Below, one piece after another: positions 52,893 through 59,708 of a stretch of DNA of 64,000 bases. The stretch's first letter is position 1; each line of letters begins with the position of its first letter. This stretch comes from JAFGSI01 sp041287425 (GTDB taxonomy: Bacteria; Chloroflexota; Anaerolineae; Anaerolineales; Villigracilaceae). The translations under genes and the position numbers were made by a program. The DNA is taken from assembly GCA_041287425.1 (NCBI GenBank), contig JBEULG010000012.1, positions 24,111 through 88,110 on the forward strand. Direction: 5' to 3'. The notes under the pieces are model-generated. The model ran no database searches, had not been told where the DNA came from, and saw only the letters and a list, made by a program, of their open reading frames with translations.

Positions 52893-53867
52893 CTACAGCC
52901 TCAGCCAGGTGCCGATGCCCTTCTGGCGCGCCCGCCGGTAGATTTCCGGAGCAACGGCCATGTCGTCCATCGCCAGGCCAAGATTGATGGCCAGAGTGCG
53001 CTCGGTATCGGATTGGCGGCCGGGTTTGAGTCCGGCGGCCAGTTCGCCCAAGTCGGCATACGGGTCGGGAGTCTGCTGGAAGTAACCGACCGACTTGTAG
53101 TACTGGAACTGGGCATGGTCGTCGGTGGCGATGCGGTCCATCTGCGCCAGCGCCGCGCCGGTCCAGTATGAGTCGAAGTCGACGGCCGAGCCGAAAGCGC
53201 CGGGGCGCAGCCAGTCCTTTTCGATGGTCGGGGTCGGGTGTTTGAGAATCGGGCCGGAGGTCACGACCAGGTCCGCTTCGACCACCGCCTGCTTCGGCTC
53301 TTTGACGCCGATGACCTCGAAGCCGAATTTGGCCTGCATCTCGGCCACGTACTTCTCCTGAACTTCGGGCAGGATGTCGTAGGCATAGACGCGCTTGACC
53401 GGAAAGAGGCAGGCCAGCGCCTCCAGATTGGTGCGCCCCTGCACACCGCAGGCCAGAATGCCGACCACCTCGCTCTGCGGCCGGGCCAGGTACTTGGCCG
53501 AGAGGGCCGAGGCCGCGCCCGTCCGCATGGCGGTGATCCAGGTGCAGTCCATGACCGCATAAGGCAGGCCGGTCTCGGCATCGTTCAGGATGAGCAGACC
53601 GGTGATGTAGGGCAGGCCGCGCTTGTAGTTCTCCGGATAACCGCTGACCCACTTGATGCCCGCCGAGCGCATGGACGGAATGTAGGCCGGCATGGCATGA
53701 ATGAAAGCATCCGGCATGGTGTGAATGCCCGGCTTGGGCGGCATCTCCACCTTGCCGTGGCCCTTGTCAACGAAGGCCTTTTCGAGCAGTTCGATGATGG
53801 TCTTCATGTCCAGCGCCACGGCTTCCACGTCGGCACGCGAAAGATAGAGCAGAGAATGTTCGTCCAT
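52893..53867 (-). CDS. Ornithine cyclodeaminase/mu-crystallin family protein
   Basis: 324 residues. The substrate side has Lys in AGIKWVSGYPENY and the Rossmann domain has AASALSAKYLARPQSEVVGILACGVQGRTNLEAL, with a Cys replacing the second Gly of the usual GxGxQ, then VYAYDILPEVQ. Asp in SAVDFDSYW is the catalytic acid position of the family. It may be an NAD-dependent deaminating cyclase (ornithine to proline), or an alanine/ketimine reductase-like enzyme. ATG at 53867 has AGGAG 7 nt upstream and TATAAT about 38 nt upstream. Confidence 0.88.
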   Translation of the reverse strand: MDEHSLLYLSRADVEAVALDMKTIIELLEKAFVDKGHGKVEMPPKPGIHTMPDAFIHAMPAYIPSMRSAGIKWVSGYPENYKRGLPYITGLLILNDAETGLPYAVMDCTWITAMRTGAASALSAKYLARPQSEVVGILACGVQGRTNLEALACLFPVKRVYAYDILPEVQEKYVAEMQAKFGFEVIGVKEPKQAVVEADLVVTSGPILKHPTPTIEKDWLRPGAFGSAVDFDSYWTGAALAQMDRIATDDHAQFQYYKSVGYFQQTPDPYADLGELAAGLKPGRQSDTERTLAINLGLAMDDMAVAPEIYRRARQKGIGTWLRL

Positions 53868-53904
53868 GGGGAGTCTCCTGAGAGGAATGCGAGATTGCAG
53901 TCTC

Positions 53905-53910
53905 ATTATA
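53905..53910 (-). promoter_or_regulatory. -10 box of the ornithine cyclodeaminase-like gene
   Basis: Minus-strand TATAAT, 37 nt before the ATG, leaving room for the visible ribosome site. No -35 consensus at the expected place. Confidence 0.45.
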
Positions 53911-53957
53911 GCACCCATCTTCAGCCGGGCTGCTCACTTAAGCGGGGAAAAGCGGCC

Positions 53958-54347
53958 TCAGCCGCCGTCCTTCTCTGGCGGCGCAAAGAAGGCAGCCAGG
54001 GTCTTGAGAAGTCTGGGGATGTCGACCGGCTTGGAAATGTAGGCATCGAATCCCGCCGCCATGGCCCGCTTTCGGTCGCCGGGGAGCGTGTGAGCGGTCA
54101 GGGCTACGAGGGGGATGGCAGAGAGCGCCGGATCGGCTCTGATTTCGGCCGCCGCCGTCCAGCCGTCCTTCTCCGGCAGCGAGAGGTCCATCAGAATCAA
54201 ATCGGGCCGCTCCTGATGGGCCAGTGTCACCGCCTGGGCGCCGGTCTGACCAATCAGGATTTCATAACCGGCCGTCTCCAGCACGAACCGCACCATCTCG
54301 CGGTTATCTGGATTGTCTTCAATCAAGAGAATCCGCCGCTTGCCCAT
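53958..54347 (-). CDS. Stand-alone response regulator (CheY-like receiver)
   Basis: 129 residues, a receiver domain with no output domain. Phosphorylation site Asp54 (LILMDLSLPEKDGW), acidic pocket Glu10/Asp11 (IEDN), Thr in ALTAHTL and Lys in SKPVD are conserved. Such proteins are phosphorylated by a hybrid or orphan histidine kinase; none is encoded in the window. GAGG lies 7 nt before the ATG. A MITE-like element sits 77 bp upstream. Confidence 0.93.
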   Translation of the reverse strand: MGKRRILLIEDNPDNREMVRFVLETAGYEILIGQTGAQAVTLAHQERPDLILMDLSLPEKDGWTAAAEIRADPALSAIPLVALTAHTLPGDRKRAMAAGFDAYISKPVDIPRLLKTLAAFFAPPEKDGG

Positions 54348-54423
54348 CGCCAGCCTCTGTGTCCTCTTTATACACAAATCGAGGCGTTTCGTCAAACGAT
54401 TCACCTCAGAGAGTTGGTGGTAT

Positions 54424-54564
54424 AGGACGTACGCAGGACGAACCGCCAAGACACGGAAAACGTTACGATGGGTCTCAAGACGCCAAGCACACTCGGCGAA
54501 CTCTGCAAAACGTTGGCGTTTTGGCGCCCTGGCGGTGAAATGAATGTCATTTTGCGTAAGTCCT
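54424..54564. mobile_element. 141-bp MITE-like element with TIRs and 7-bp target duplication
   Basis: Left end AGGACGTACGCA (54424-54435), right end TGCGTAAGTCCT (54553-54564); the second is the inverse of the first with one mismatch in 12. Both sides are flanked by GTGGTAT (54417-54423 and 54565-54571). The interior contains CGCCAAG and TTGGCG blocks and encodes no protein. Related sequence at 27299-27409 ends with the same TGCGTAAGTCC. No transposase with these ends is in the window. Confidence 0.8.
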
Positions 54565-54568
54565 GTGG

Positions 54569-54574
54569 TATATT
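54569..54574 (+). promoter_or_regulatory. -10 box 7 nt before the glycosyltransferase start
   Basis: TATATT, then GCACTCC, then the ATG at 54582. It begins inside the right target duplication of the MITE-like element, so the element lies across the promoter upstream region. No Shine-Dalgarno site is present; a leaderless start is predicted. Confidence 0.5.
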
Positions 54575-54581
54575 GCACTCC

Positions 54582-55745
54582 ATGCGTCTGCTCTTCGTGG
54601 CCGACGGCCGCTCCCCGATTGCCCTGAACTGGATCCGCTACTGGATTGAGCGCGGCGACGAGGTCTATCTGGCCTCGACCTTTGCCTGCGCCCCCAGCCT
54701 GCCGCTGCGCGGCCTGGACCTGGTGCCGGTCGCCCTGAGCGGGATGCGGAGCGCCGCCCCGGCCGCCGCGCCGCGCCGCGGCCCCCTGAGCGGCGCCCAG
54801 GGAGCCGTCTTGCGGGCTGCCCTGCGTCAGTGGCTCGGACTGCTGTCCCTGCCGCGCGCCGCCCGCCGCCTGGAGGCCGTCGCCGCCCGCCTGCAGCCCG
54901 ACCTGGTGCATGCCATGCGGATTCCCTTCGAGGGCCTGCTGGCCGCCCGCGCCCGCCTGCCCGCCCCGCTGATTCTCTCCTCCTGGGGCAACGACTTCAC
55001 CCTGCATGCCCGCCTCTCGCCTTGGATGGGCGCGGCCATCCGCGCCGCCCTGCGCGCCGCCGCCGCCCTGCACGCCGACTGCCGGCGCGATGTCCGCCTG
55101 GCCCATGCCTTCGGCTTCGACCCCCACAAACCGACCCTGGTCATCCCCGGCAACGGCGGCATCGACGCCAACATCTTCCACCCGCCGCCCCATCCTCCCG
55201 CCGAACCGGTGGTCGTCAACCCGCGCGGCCTGCGCGGCTACGTACGCAACGACACCTTCTTCAAAGCCATTCCGCTCGTCCTGGCGGCGCGCCCGGAGAC
55301 CCGCTTCCGCTGCGCGGCGATGGCGGGAGCGGCCGCCGCCGAAGACTGGGTGCGCAGGCTGGGCGTCGCAGACGCCGTCGAATTGCTGCCCCCCCGCCCG
55401 CACGCTGCCATGGCGGCCCTCTACCAGTCGGCCCAGGTAGCCGTCTCGCCCGCCACCCACGATGGAACGCCGAACACGCTGCTCGAAGCCATGGCCTGCG
55501 GCTGCCTGCCCATCGCCGGCGACCTGGACTCGCTACGCGAGTGGATTACCCCCGGCGAGAACGGCCTGCTGATCGATCCCTCCAGCCCGGCCGACCTGGC
55601 GCAAGCCATCCTGACCGCCCTGGAAGACGGCCGCCTGCGCCGGCAAGCCCTTAAAACGAACGTCCGCCTGATTGCCGAGCGCGCCGAATACCGGCGCTGC
55701 ATGGCTCAGGCGGAAGCGCTCTATACGCAAGTGGCCGGCGGCTGA
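54582..55745 (+). CDS. Glycosyltransferase family 4-type protein
   Basis: 387 residues, GT-B fold. N-terminal MRLLFVADGRSPIALNWIRYWIERGDEVYLAST is the acceptor-side Rossmann start; the C-terminal half has the donor-binding region with HDGTPNTLLEAMACGCLPIAGDLDSLREWI, whose Glu in the EAMA motif is the GT4 sugar-nucleotide contact. It should transfer a sugar to an envelope lipid, polysaccharide or protein. ATG at 54582 is chosen because the upstream extension lies inside the MITE-like element. It ends right against the stop of the YtxH-like gene. Confidence 0.9.
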   Translation: MRLLFVADGRSPIALNWIRYWIERGDEVYLASTFACAPSLPLRGLDLVPVALSGMRSAAPAAAPRRGPLSGAQGAVLRAALRQWLGLLSLPRAARRLEAVAARLQPDLVHAMRIPFEGLLAARARLPAPLILSSWGNDFTLHARLSPWMGAAIRAALRAAAALHADCRRDVRLAHAFGFDPHKPTLVIPGNGGIDANIFHPPPHPPAEPVVVNPRGLRGYVRNDTFFKAIPLVLAARPETRFRCAAMAGAAAAEDWVRRLGVADAVELLPPRPHAAMAALYQSAQVAVSPATHDGTPNTLLEAMACGCLPIAGDLDSLREWITPGENGLLIDPSSPADLAQAILTALEDGRLRRQALKTNVRLIAERAEYRRCMAQAEALYTQVAGG

Positions 55746-55964
55746 CTAGCCCGCCTTGGGGGCGCGCAGACTGTCCAGCCGCTCCTGGAGTTCGATTCGC
55801 TTGGTCGCCGCGGCCTGGCGGACCTCGGTCGCGAACGTCTCGGCCCGCTCACGAATCCGGGCGCGCAACTCGGCCCCCGATTCGGGCGCGTACAACAGAG
55901 CCAGCGTCGCCCCGACCAGCCCGCCGACGATTGCTCCGATGATGAAACCCAATACTTTACGCAT
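55746..55964 (-). CDS. YtxH-like small membrane protein
   Basis: 72 residues. One N-terminal glycine-rich transmembrane helix (LGFIIGAIVGGLVGATLALLYAP) followed by APESGAELRARIRERAETFATEVR, the characteristic YtxH/gas-vesicle-like helical tail. Function is unknown in most bacteria; stress-linked in Bacillus. ATG at 55964 has GGAGG 5 nt upstream. A TATAAT box at 56012-56017 (minus) could be its promoter. Confidence 0.88.
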   Translation of the reverse strand: MRKVLGFIIGAIVGGLVGATLALLYAPESGAELRARIRERAETFATEVRQAAATKRIELQERLDSLRAPKAG

Positions 55965-56033
55965 CACAACCTCCTCAATTCTGGTGAATATCGCCCGATA
56001 GTGTCAGGCTTATTATAGAACAAAGCGGGGGGA

Positions 56034-56062
56034 TTGAAAAGATAACCGAAGTGTGGAATAAT
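56034..56062 (+). promoter_or_regulatory. Sigma70-type promoter of panB-panE
   Basis: TTGAAA (56034-56039), 17-bp spacer, AATAAT (56057-56062), about 100 nt before panB. The leader between 56070 and 56160 has no structure that I recognise as a riboswitch. Confidence 0.55.
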
Positions 56063-56162
56063 GCCTCCTGCCGCGTAGATTGCCCCCCAACTGCGACGGC
56101 GATTTTCCTCTGCACGGCTTCCCTGACAAATAGAGAGGCCCCTACCTGATACGGAGGGTACC

Positions 56163-57056
56163 ATGTCCACCCCAGCCCCTGTTCCACTTCAAAAAAGCGC
56201 TCGCAAGAAGGTCACCATTCCCGCCCTGCAAAAAATGAAGGCGGAAGGCAGGCGCATCTGTATGCTGACCGCCTACGATTACCCCACCGCCCTGGCATTG
56301 GACGAGGCCGGCATTGACGCCATCCTGGTCGGCGATTCGCTGGCCATGGTCGTGCTCGGCTACGAGAACACCCTGGCGGTCGGCATGGACGAGATGCTCC
56401 ATCATTGCCGCGCTGTGCGGCGCGGCGCCTCGGCCCCCCTCCTGATCGGCGACATGCCCTTCCTTTCCTATCAAGTCTCCCCCGAAGAGGCCATCCGCAA
56501 CGCCGGGCGCTTCCTGCAAGAGGGCGGCATGGACGCCGTCAAACTGGAGGGCGGGCGCGAACGCCTGGAGACCATCCAGCGCATCGTCGCGGCGGGCATT
56601 CCCGTCATGGGCCACCTCGGCCTGACGCCCCAGTCGGTGCACCGGCTGGGCGGATTCCGTCCGCAGGGACGCACCGCCGAGGCCGCCCGCCGCCTGCTCG
56701 AAGACGCCTTGCTGCTCGAACAGGCTGGCTGTTTCAGCCTGGTGCTCGAATCGGTCCCCGCCCGGCTGGCGCGCCTGGTGAGTGAACGCTTGACCATCCC
56801 CACCATCGGCATCGGCGCCGGGGCCGGCTGCGATGGTCAAGTGCTGGTGACCCACGACTTGCTCGGCCTGTTCGAGCGCTTCACGCCGCGTTTCGTCAAA
56901 CAATACGCCCACGTGTATGCCGAGATGCGCCGCGCCTTCGGCGAATACATCGCCGACGTGCAGGCGGGACACTTCCCCGCCGAAGAACACTCGCTAGAGA
57001 TGCCCGACGAAGAATGGCAAGCCCTGCAGCGGCTGCTGGCCGAATCCCCATCCTGA
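56163..57056 (+). CDS. panB: 3-methyl-2-oxobutanoate hydroxymethyltransferase
   Basis: 297 residues. MLTAYDYPTALALDEAGIDAILVGDSLAMVVLGYENTLAV is the typical N-terminal block with Mg and ketoacid ligands, followed by GDMPFLSY, KLEGG, MGHLGLTPQS and PTIGIGAGAGCDGQVLV. It adds a hydroxymethyl group from 5,10-methylene-THF to ketoisovalerate, giving ketopantoate for pantothenate and CoA. GGAGGGT lies before the ATG. panE starts inside its last 43 nt. Confidence 0.96.
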   Translation: MSTPAPVPLQKSARKKVTIPALQKMKAEGRRICMLTAYDYPTALALDEAGIDAILVGDSLAMVVLGYENTLAVGMDEMLHHCRAVRRGASAPLLIGDMPFLSYQVSPEEAIRNAGRFLQEGGMDAVKLEGGRERLETIQRIVAAGIPVMGHLGLTPQSVHRLGGFRPQGRTAEAARRLLEDALLLEQAGCFSLVLESVPARLARLVSERLTIPTIGIGAGAGCDGQVLVTHDLLGLFERFTPRFVKQYAHVYAEMRRAFGEYIADVQAGHFPAEEHSLEMPDEEWQALQRLLAESPS

Positions 57057-57988
57057 TCCTCGGCAGCGGCGCGCTGGCCACCCTGTTCGCTGCCCGTCTG
57101 GCCGCCGGCGGGATGCCGGTCACCCTGCTGGGCGGCTGGCCGGAGGGACTGGCCGCCCTGCGCCGGCATGGCGCCCGCCTGGTCGGCGAGGACGGCCGGG
57201 AACTGGCCTTCCCCGTCCAGGTGGCAGAGCGGCCGCAGGCCTGTGCCCCCGCCTCCCACGCCCTTGTCCTGGTCAAAGCCTGGCAGACCGACGAGGCCGC
57301 CCGGCGGCTGTCCGTCTGCCTCCGGCCGGACGGACTGGCCGTCAGCCTGCAGAACGGACTGGGCAACCGCCAACGCCTGGCCGCCGCGCTGGGCAGCGAA
57401 CGCGTCGGCCTGGGCGTCACCACCCTCGGCGCGACCCTGCTGGGGCCGGGACGCGTCCGCCCCGGCGGCGAGGGGCCGGTCTGGCTGGAGCGCCATCCCC
57501 GCCTGGGACCGCTGGCTGCCGCCTTGCAAGAATCCGGCTTCGAGGTCCGCCTGGTGGAGGATGCCGAGGCGCTCGTCTGGGGCAAACTGGTCATCAACGC
57601 CGCCATCAATCCGTTGACGGCGCTGCTGGGCATCCCCAACGGCGAACTGCTGAATCGTCCGGCGGCGCGCCGCCAGATGGCCGCCCTGGCCGTCGAGGCC
57701 GCCGCGGTCGCCGCCGCCCTGGGCATCTCCCTGCCCTTCGCCGACCCGGTCGCCGCCGCCGAGCAGGTAGCCCGTCAGACGGCGGCCAACCACTCGTCCA
57801 TGCTCCAGGATGTGCGCCGCGGCGCGCCGACCGAGATCGACTCCATCTGCGGCGAAATCGTCCGCCTGGGAGAACGCCTCGGCATCCCAACCCCGCTCAA
57901 CCGGCGCATGTGGCGACAAATCCGGGCGCTGACCGGCCGCTCCGTCACAAAGGCCGGCCGGGCAGTTCCTCCGCATCCCCAGACGTGA
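57014..57988 (+). CDS. panE: 2-dehydropantoate 2-reductase
   Basis: 324 residues. NADP-binding GSGALATLFAARLA near the N-terminus, catalytic Lys in VWGKLVINAAINPLTALL, and SSMLQDVRRGAPTEIDSICGEIVRLG form the ketopantoate reductase signature. It reduces the PanB product to pantoate. The only in-frame ATG is at 57014, within the last 14 codons of panB in another frame, so the two should be translationally coupled. Confidence 0.95.
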   Translation: MASPAAAAGRIPILILGSGALATLFAARLAAGGMPVTLLGGWPEGLAALRRHGARLVGEDGRELAFPVQVAERPQACAPASHALVLVKAWQTDEAARRLSVCLRPDGLAVSLQNGLGNRQRLAAALGSERVGLGVTTLGATLLGPGRVRPGGEGPVWLERHPRLGPLAAALQESGFEVRLVEDAEALVWGKLVINAAINPLTALLGIPNGELLNRPAARRQMAALAVEAAAVAAALGISLPFADPVAAAEQVARQTAANHSSMLQDVRRGAPTEIDSICGEIVRLGERLGIPTPLNRRMWRQIRALTGRSVTKAGRAVPPHPQT

Positions 57989-58124
57989 TAAGATTAGAAC
58001 AGCAACGCCCCTTGCCGGGGCATCCCTTCTGCATGGAGGTTGTGCGAATCCGCCTCCTGATTCGGGCAATCCATATCATCGATGCCAAACGTTTTCTTAT
58101 CGAACATTTCGCAGGAGAGGCTCG

Positions 58125-59039
58125 ATGGGCAAGATCTTTGCACTTCTGACCGTCTGGTTCTTGCTGAGCGCGCCGGGCGCGGCGCAGGCCCAGGCGGCAG
58201 CCGCCTTTCAAAGCGCGAGCGTCAAACTCTGGCCAGAGTACGACCGGCCTGATATGCTGGTCATCTGCGACTTCGTCCTGGCGCCGGCCTCGCCCACCCC
58301 GTCCGAGGTGACTCTGCGCATTCCGGCCGCGGCGGGCGAACCCTACGTGGTGGCCATCGGCCCCAGCCCCGCCGCCGTCTCAGACCAGAACGTCCGCTAC
58401 GAAACCCGCCCGGCCGGCGACTGGTTAGCGGTGACGATTCATCTGCAGCCAGACAGCCGCGCCATCCGGCTGGAATACTACGACCCGCGTCTGGTCAAAG
58501 AAAACCACACCCGCCGCTTCCAGTACGAGTGGCCGGCCGATTACGCCGTCGAATCGTTGCGCCTCAGTTTCCAATTGCCGGTTGGGGCTTCTCGTCTCCT
58601 GCTCAACCCGCCATTGAGCGAGGCGCGCACCGGCGGCGATGGATTGCAGTACTATGAGGCCACCTTTGGCCCATTGGAGGCCGGCGAGACCTTCCGCCTG
58701 AGCGTCACCTACCAGAAAGCCAGCGACGCCCTGAGTGTTGCCAGCCTGCCGATCCAGCCCGCCGGTCCCCTCGATCAGCGTTCCAGCAGCGCGCTGGCAT
58801 GGAATACCATCCTGCCGTGGGTGCTGGGCATCCTGGGATTTTTGCTCCTCCTGGGCGGTTTGACGGGCATTTTCCACCGCCAGCAGGGCAGGCATCTGAA
58901 CGCCTCTGCTGGGCCTCGGCGGCGGAGACGGGCCAGCCAGGACGAATCGCTCTATTGCCACCGGTGCGGAAAGCGCGCCCAGCCAGGCGACCGCTTCTGC
59001 CGGGCCTGCGGGACGCGTCTGCGCCGGAGCGAAGAGTAA
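58125..59039 (+). CDS. Membrane protein with extracytoplasmic beta domain and C-terminal zinc ribbon
   Basis: 304 residues. Signal peptide (1-22, ending AQA), extracytoplasmic beta-rich region (about 25-210) with TVSLRLP-type strands and conserved EYYDPRL, one transmembrane helix (about 225-247, ILPWVLGILGFLLLLGGLTGIF), a very basic stretch and a cytoplasmic zinc ribbon CHRC...CRAC. It lies directly upstream of the cytochrome c maturation genes in the same direction, and the zinc ribbon is repeated in the protein encoded at 62800-63258, so it may belong to the same assembly; function not established. AGGAG precedes the ATG. Confidence 0.8.
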   Translation: MGKIFALLTVWFLLSAPGAAQAQAAAAFQSASVKLWPEYDRPDMLVICDFVLAPASPTPSEVTLRIPAAAGEPYVVAIGPSPAAVSDQNVRYETRPAGDWLAVTIHLQPDSRAIRLEYYDPRLVKENHTRRFQYEWPADYAVESLRLSFQLPVGASRLLLNPPLSEARTGGDGLQYYEATFGPLEAGETFRLSVTYQKASDALSVASLPIQPAGPLDQRSSSALAWNTILPWVLGILGFLLLLGGLTGIFHRQQGRHLNASAGPRRRRRASQDESLYCHRCGKRAQPGDRFCRACGTRLRRSEE

Positions 59040-59181
59040 GGAAAGCGACTCTGCCGCCGGCGAGCCGGGCGGTTAAAATCTTACAACATCAGTCGGAATA
59101 CTCACATTCTCACCTTGAATTAATCTGAGCATGTAGAATTACGTTTGTGCTTATGGTCTCAATCTCCGTGGAGGTGTCGTG

Positions 59182-59661
59182 ATGCGTCCCAAATTCCTGG
59201 TCGGCGGGCTAATCATCCTGGCAGCCGTCATCTATCTTATCGTCAGCGCTACCCAATCGAACGCCGAATATTTTCTCACCGTCGAGCAAGTCCGTCAGCA
59301 GGGCGAACAGGCAGTCGGCCGCAATCTGCGCGTCTCCGGCGCGGTCATCGGTGATACAATCCAATACGATGCCGAGACTCTCAGCCTGCGCTTCGACATC
59401 GCCGACATCCCCGGCGACAACGCCGCCATCGAAGCCCAGGGTGGGCTGGCCGAAGTGCTCCACGCGGCCGTGATGGATCCCGGCCGGGCGCGGCTGACGG
59501 TCGTCTATGTGGGCCCGCGCCCCGACCTGTTGCAGAACGAGGCGCAAGCCATCGTCACCGGCCGCCTGGGCGAAGACGGCATTTTCTACGCCGATGAAGT
59601 CCTGCTGAAATGCCCGACCCGTTACGAGGAATCGCTTCCCGCTCAGGCCGGCAGCGAATAG
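59182..59661 (+). CDS. ccmE: Cytochrome c-type biogenesis heme chaperone CcmE, Cys (CxxxY) type
   Basis: 159 residues. N-terminal signal anchor (6-24), then an OB-fold: GRNLRVSGAVIGDTI, LRFDIADIPGD, RLTVVYVGPRPDLLQNEAQAIVTGRLGEDGIFYADEVLLKCPTRYEE. In classical CcmE the covalent heme ligand is a His in HxxxY; here the position holds Cys144 with Tyr148 (CPTRY), the variant known from Desulfovibrio and archaea. It receives heme from the Ccm ABC machinery and passes it to CcmF. GGAGGTG lies before the ATG at 59182. Confidence 0.93.
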   Translation: MRPKFLVGGLIILAAVIYLIVSATQSNAEYFLTVEQVRQQGEQAVGRNLRVSGAVIGDTIQYDAETLSLRFDIADIPGDNAAIEAQGGLAEVLHAAVMDPGRARLTVVYVGPRPDLLQNEAQAIVTGRLGEDGIFYADEVLLKCPTRYEESLPAQAGSE

Positions 59662-59708
59662 CGCCCCGCGTGTAGCGCCGTCCTCCCCCTTCGTTGCAGA
59701 GGAGAGTC

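Noticed and set aside
52630..53652. 340-codon minus-strand frame overlapping the cyclodeaminase gene
   Set aside because: It is a shifted reading of the cyclodeaminase gene that runs on into the hairpin repeats; no domain seen.
54348..54581. An N-terminal extension of the glycosyltransferase from 54468
   Set aside because: Those codons lie inside the MITE-like element, have no ribosome site, and precede the normal GT-B start MRLLFVADG.
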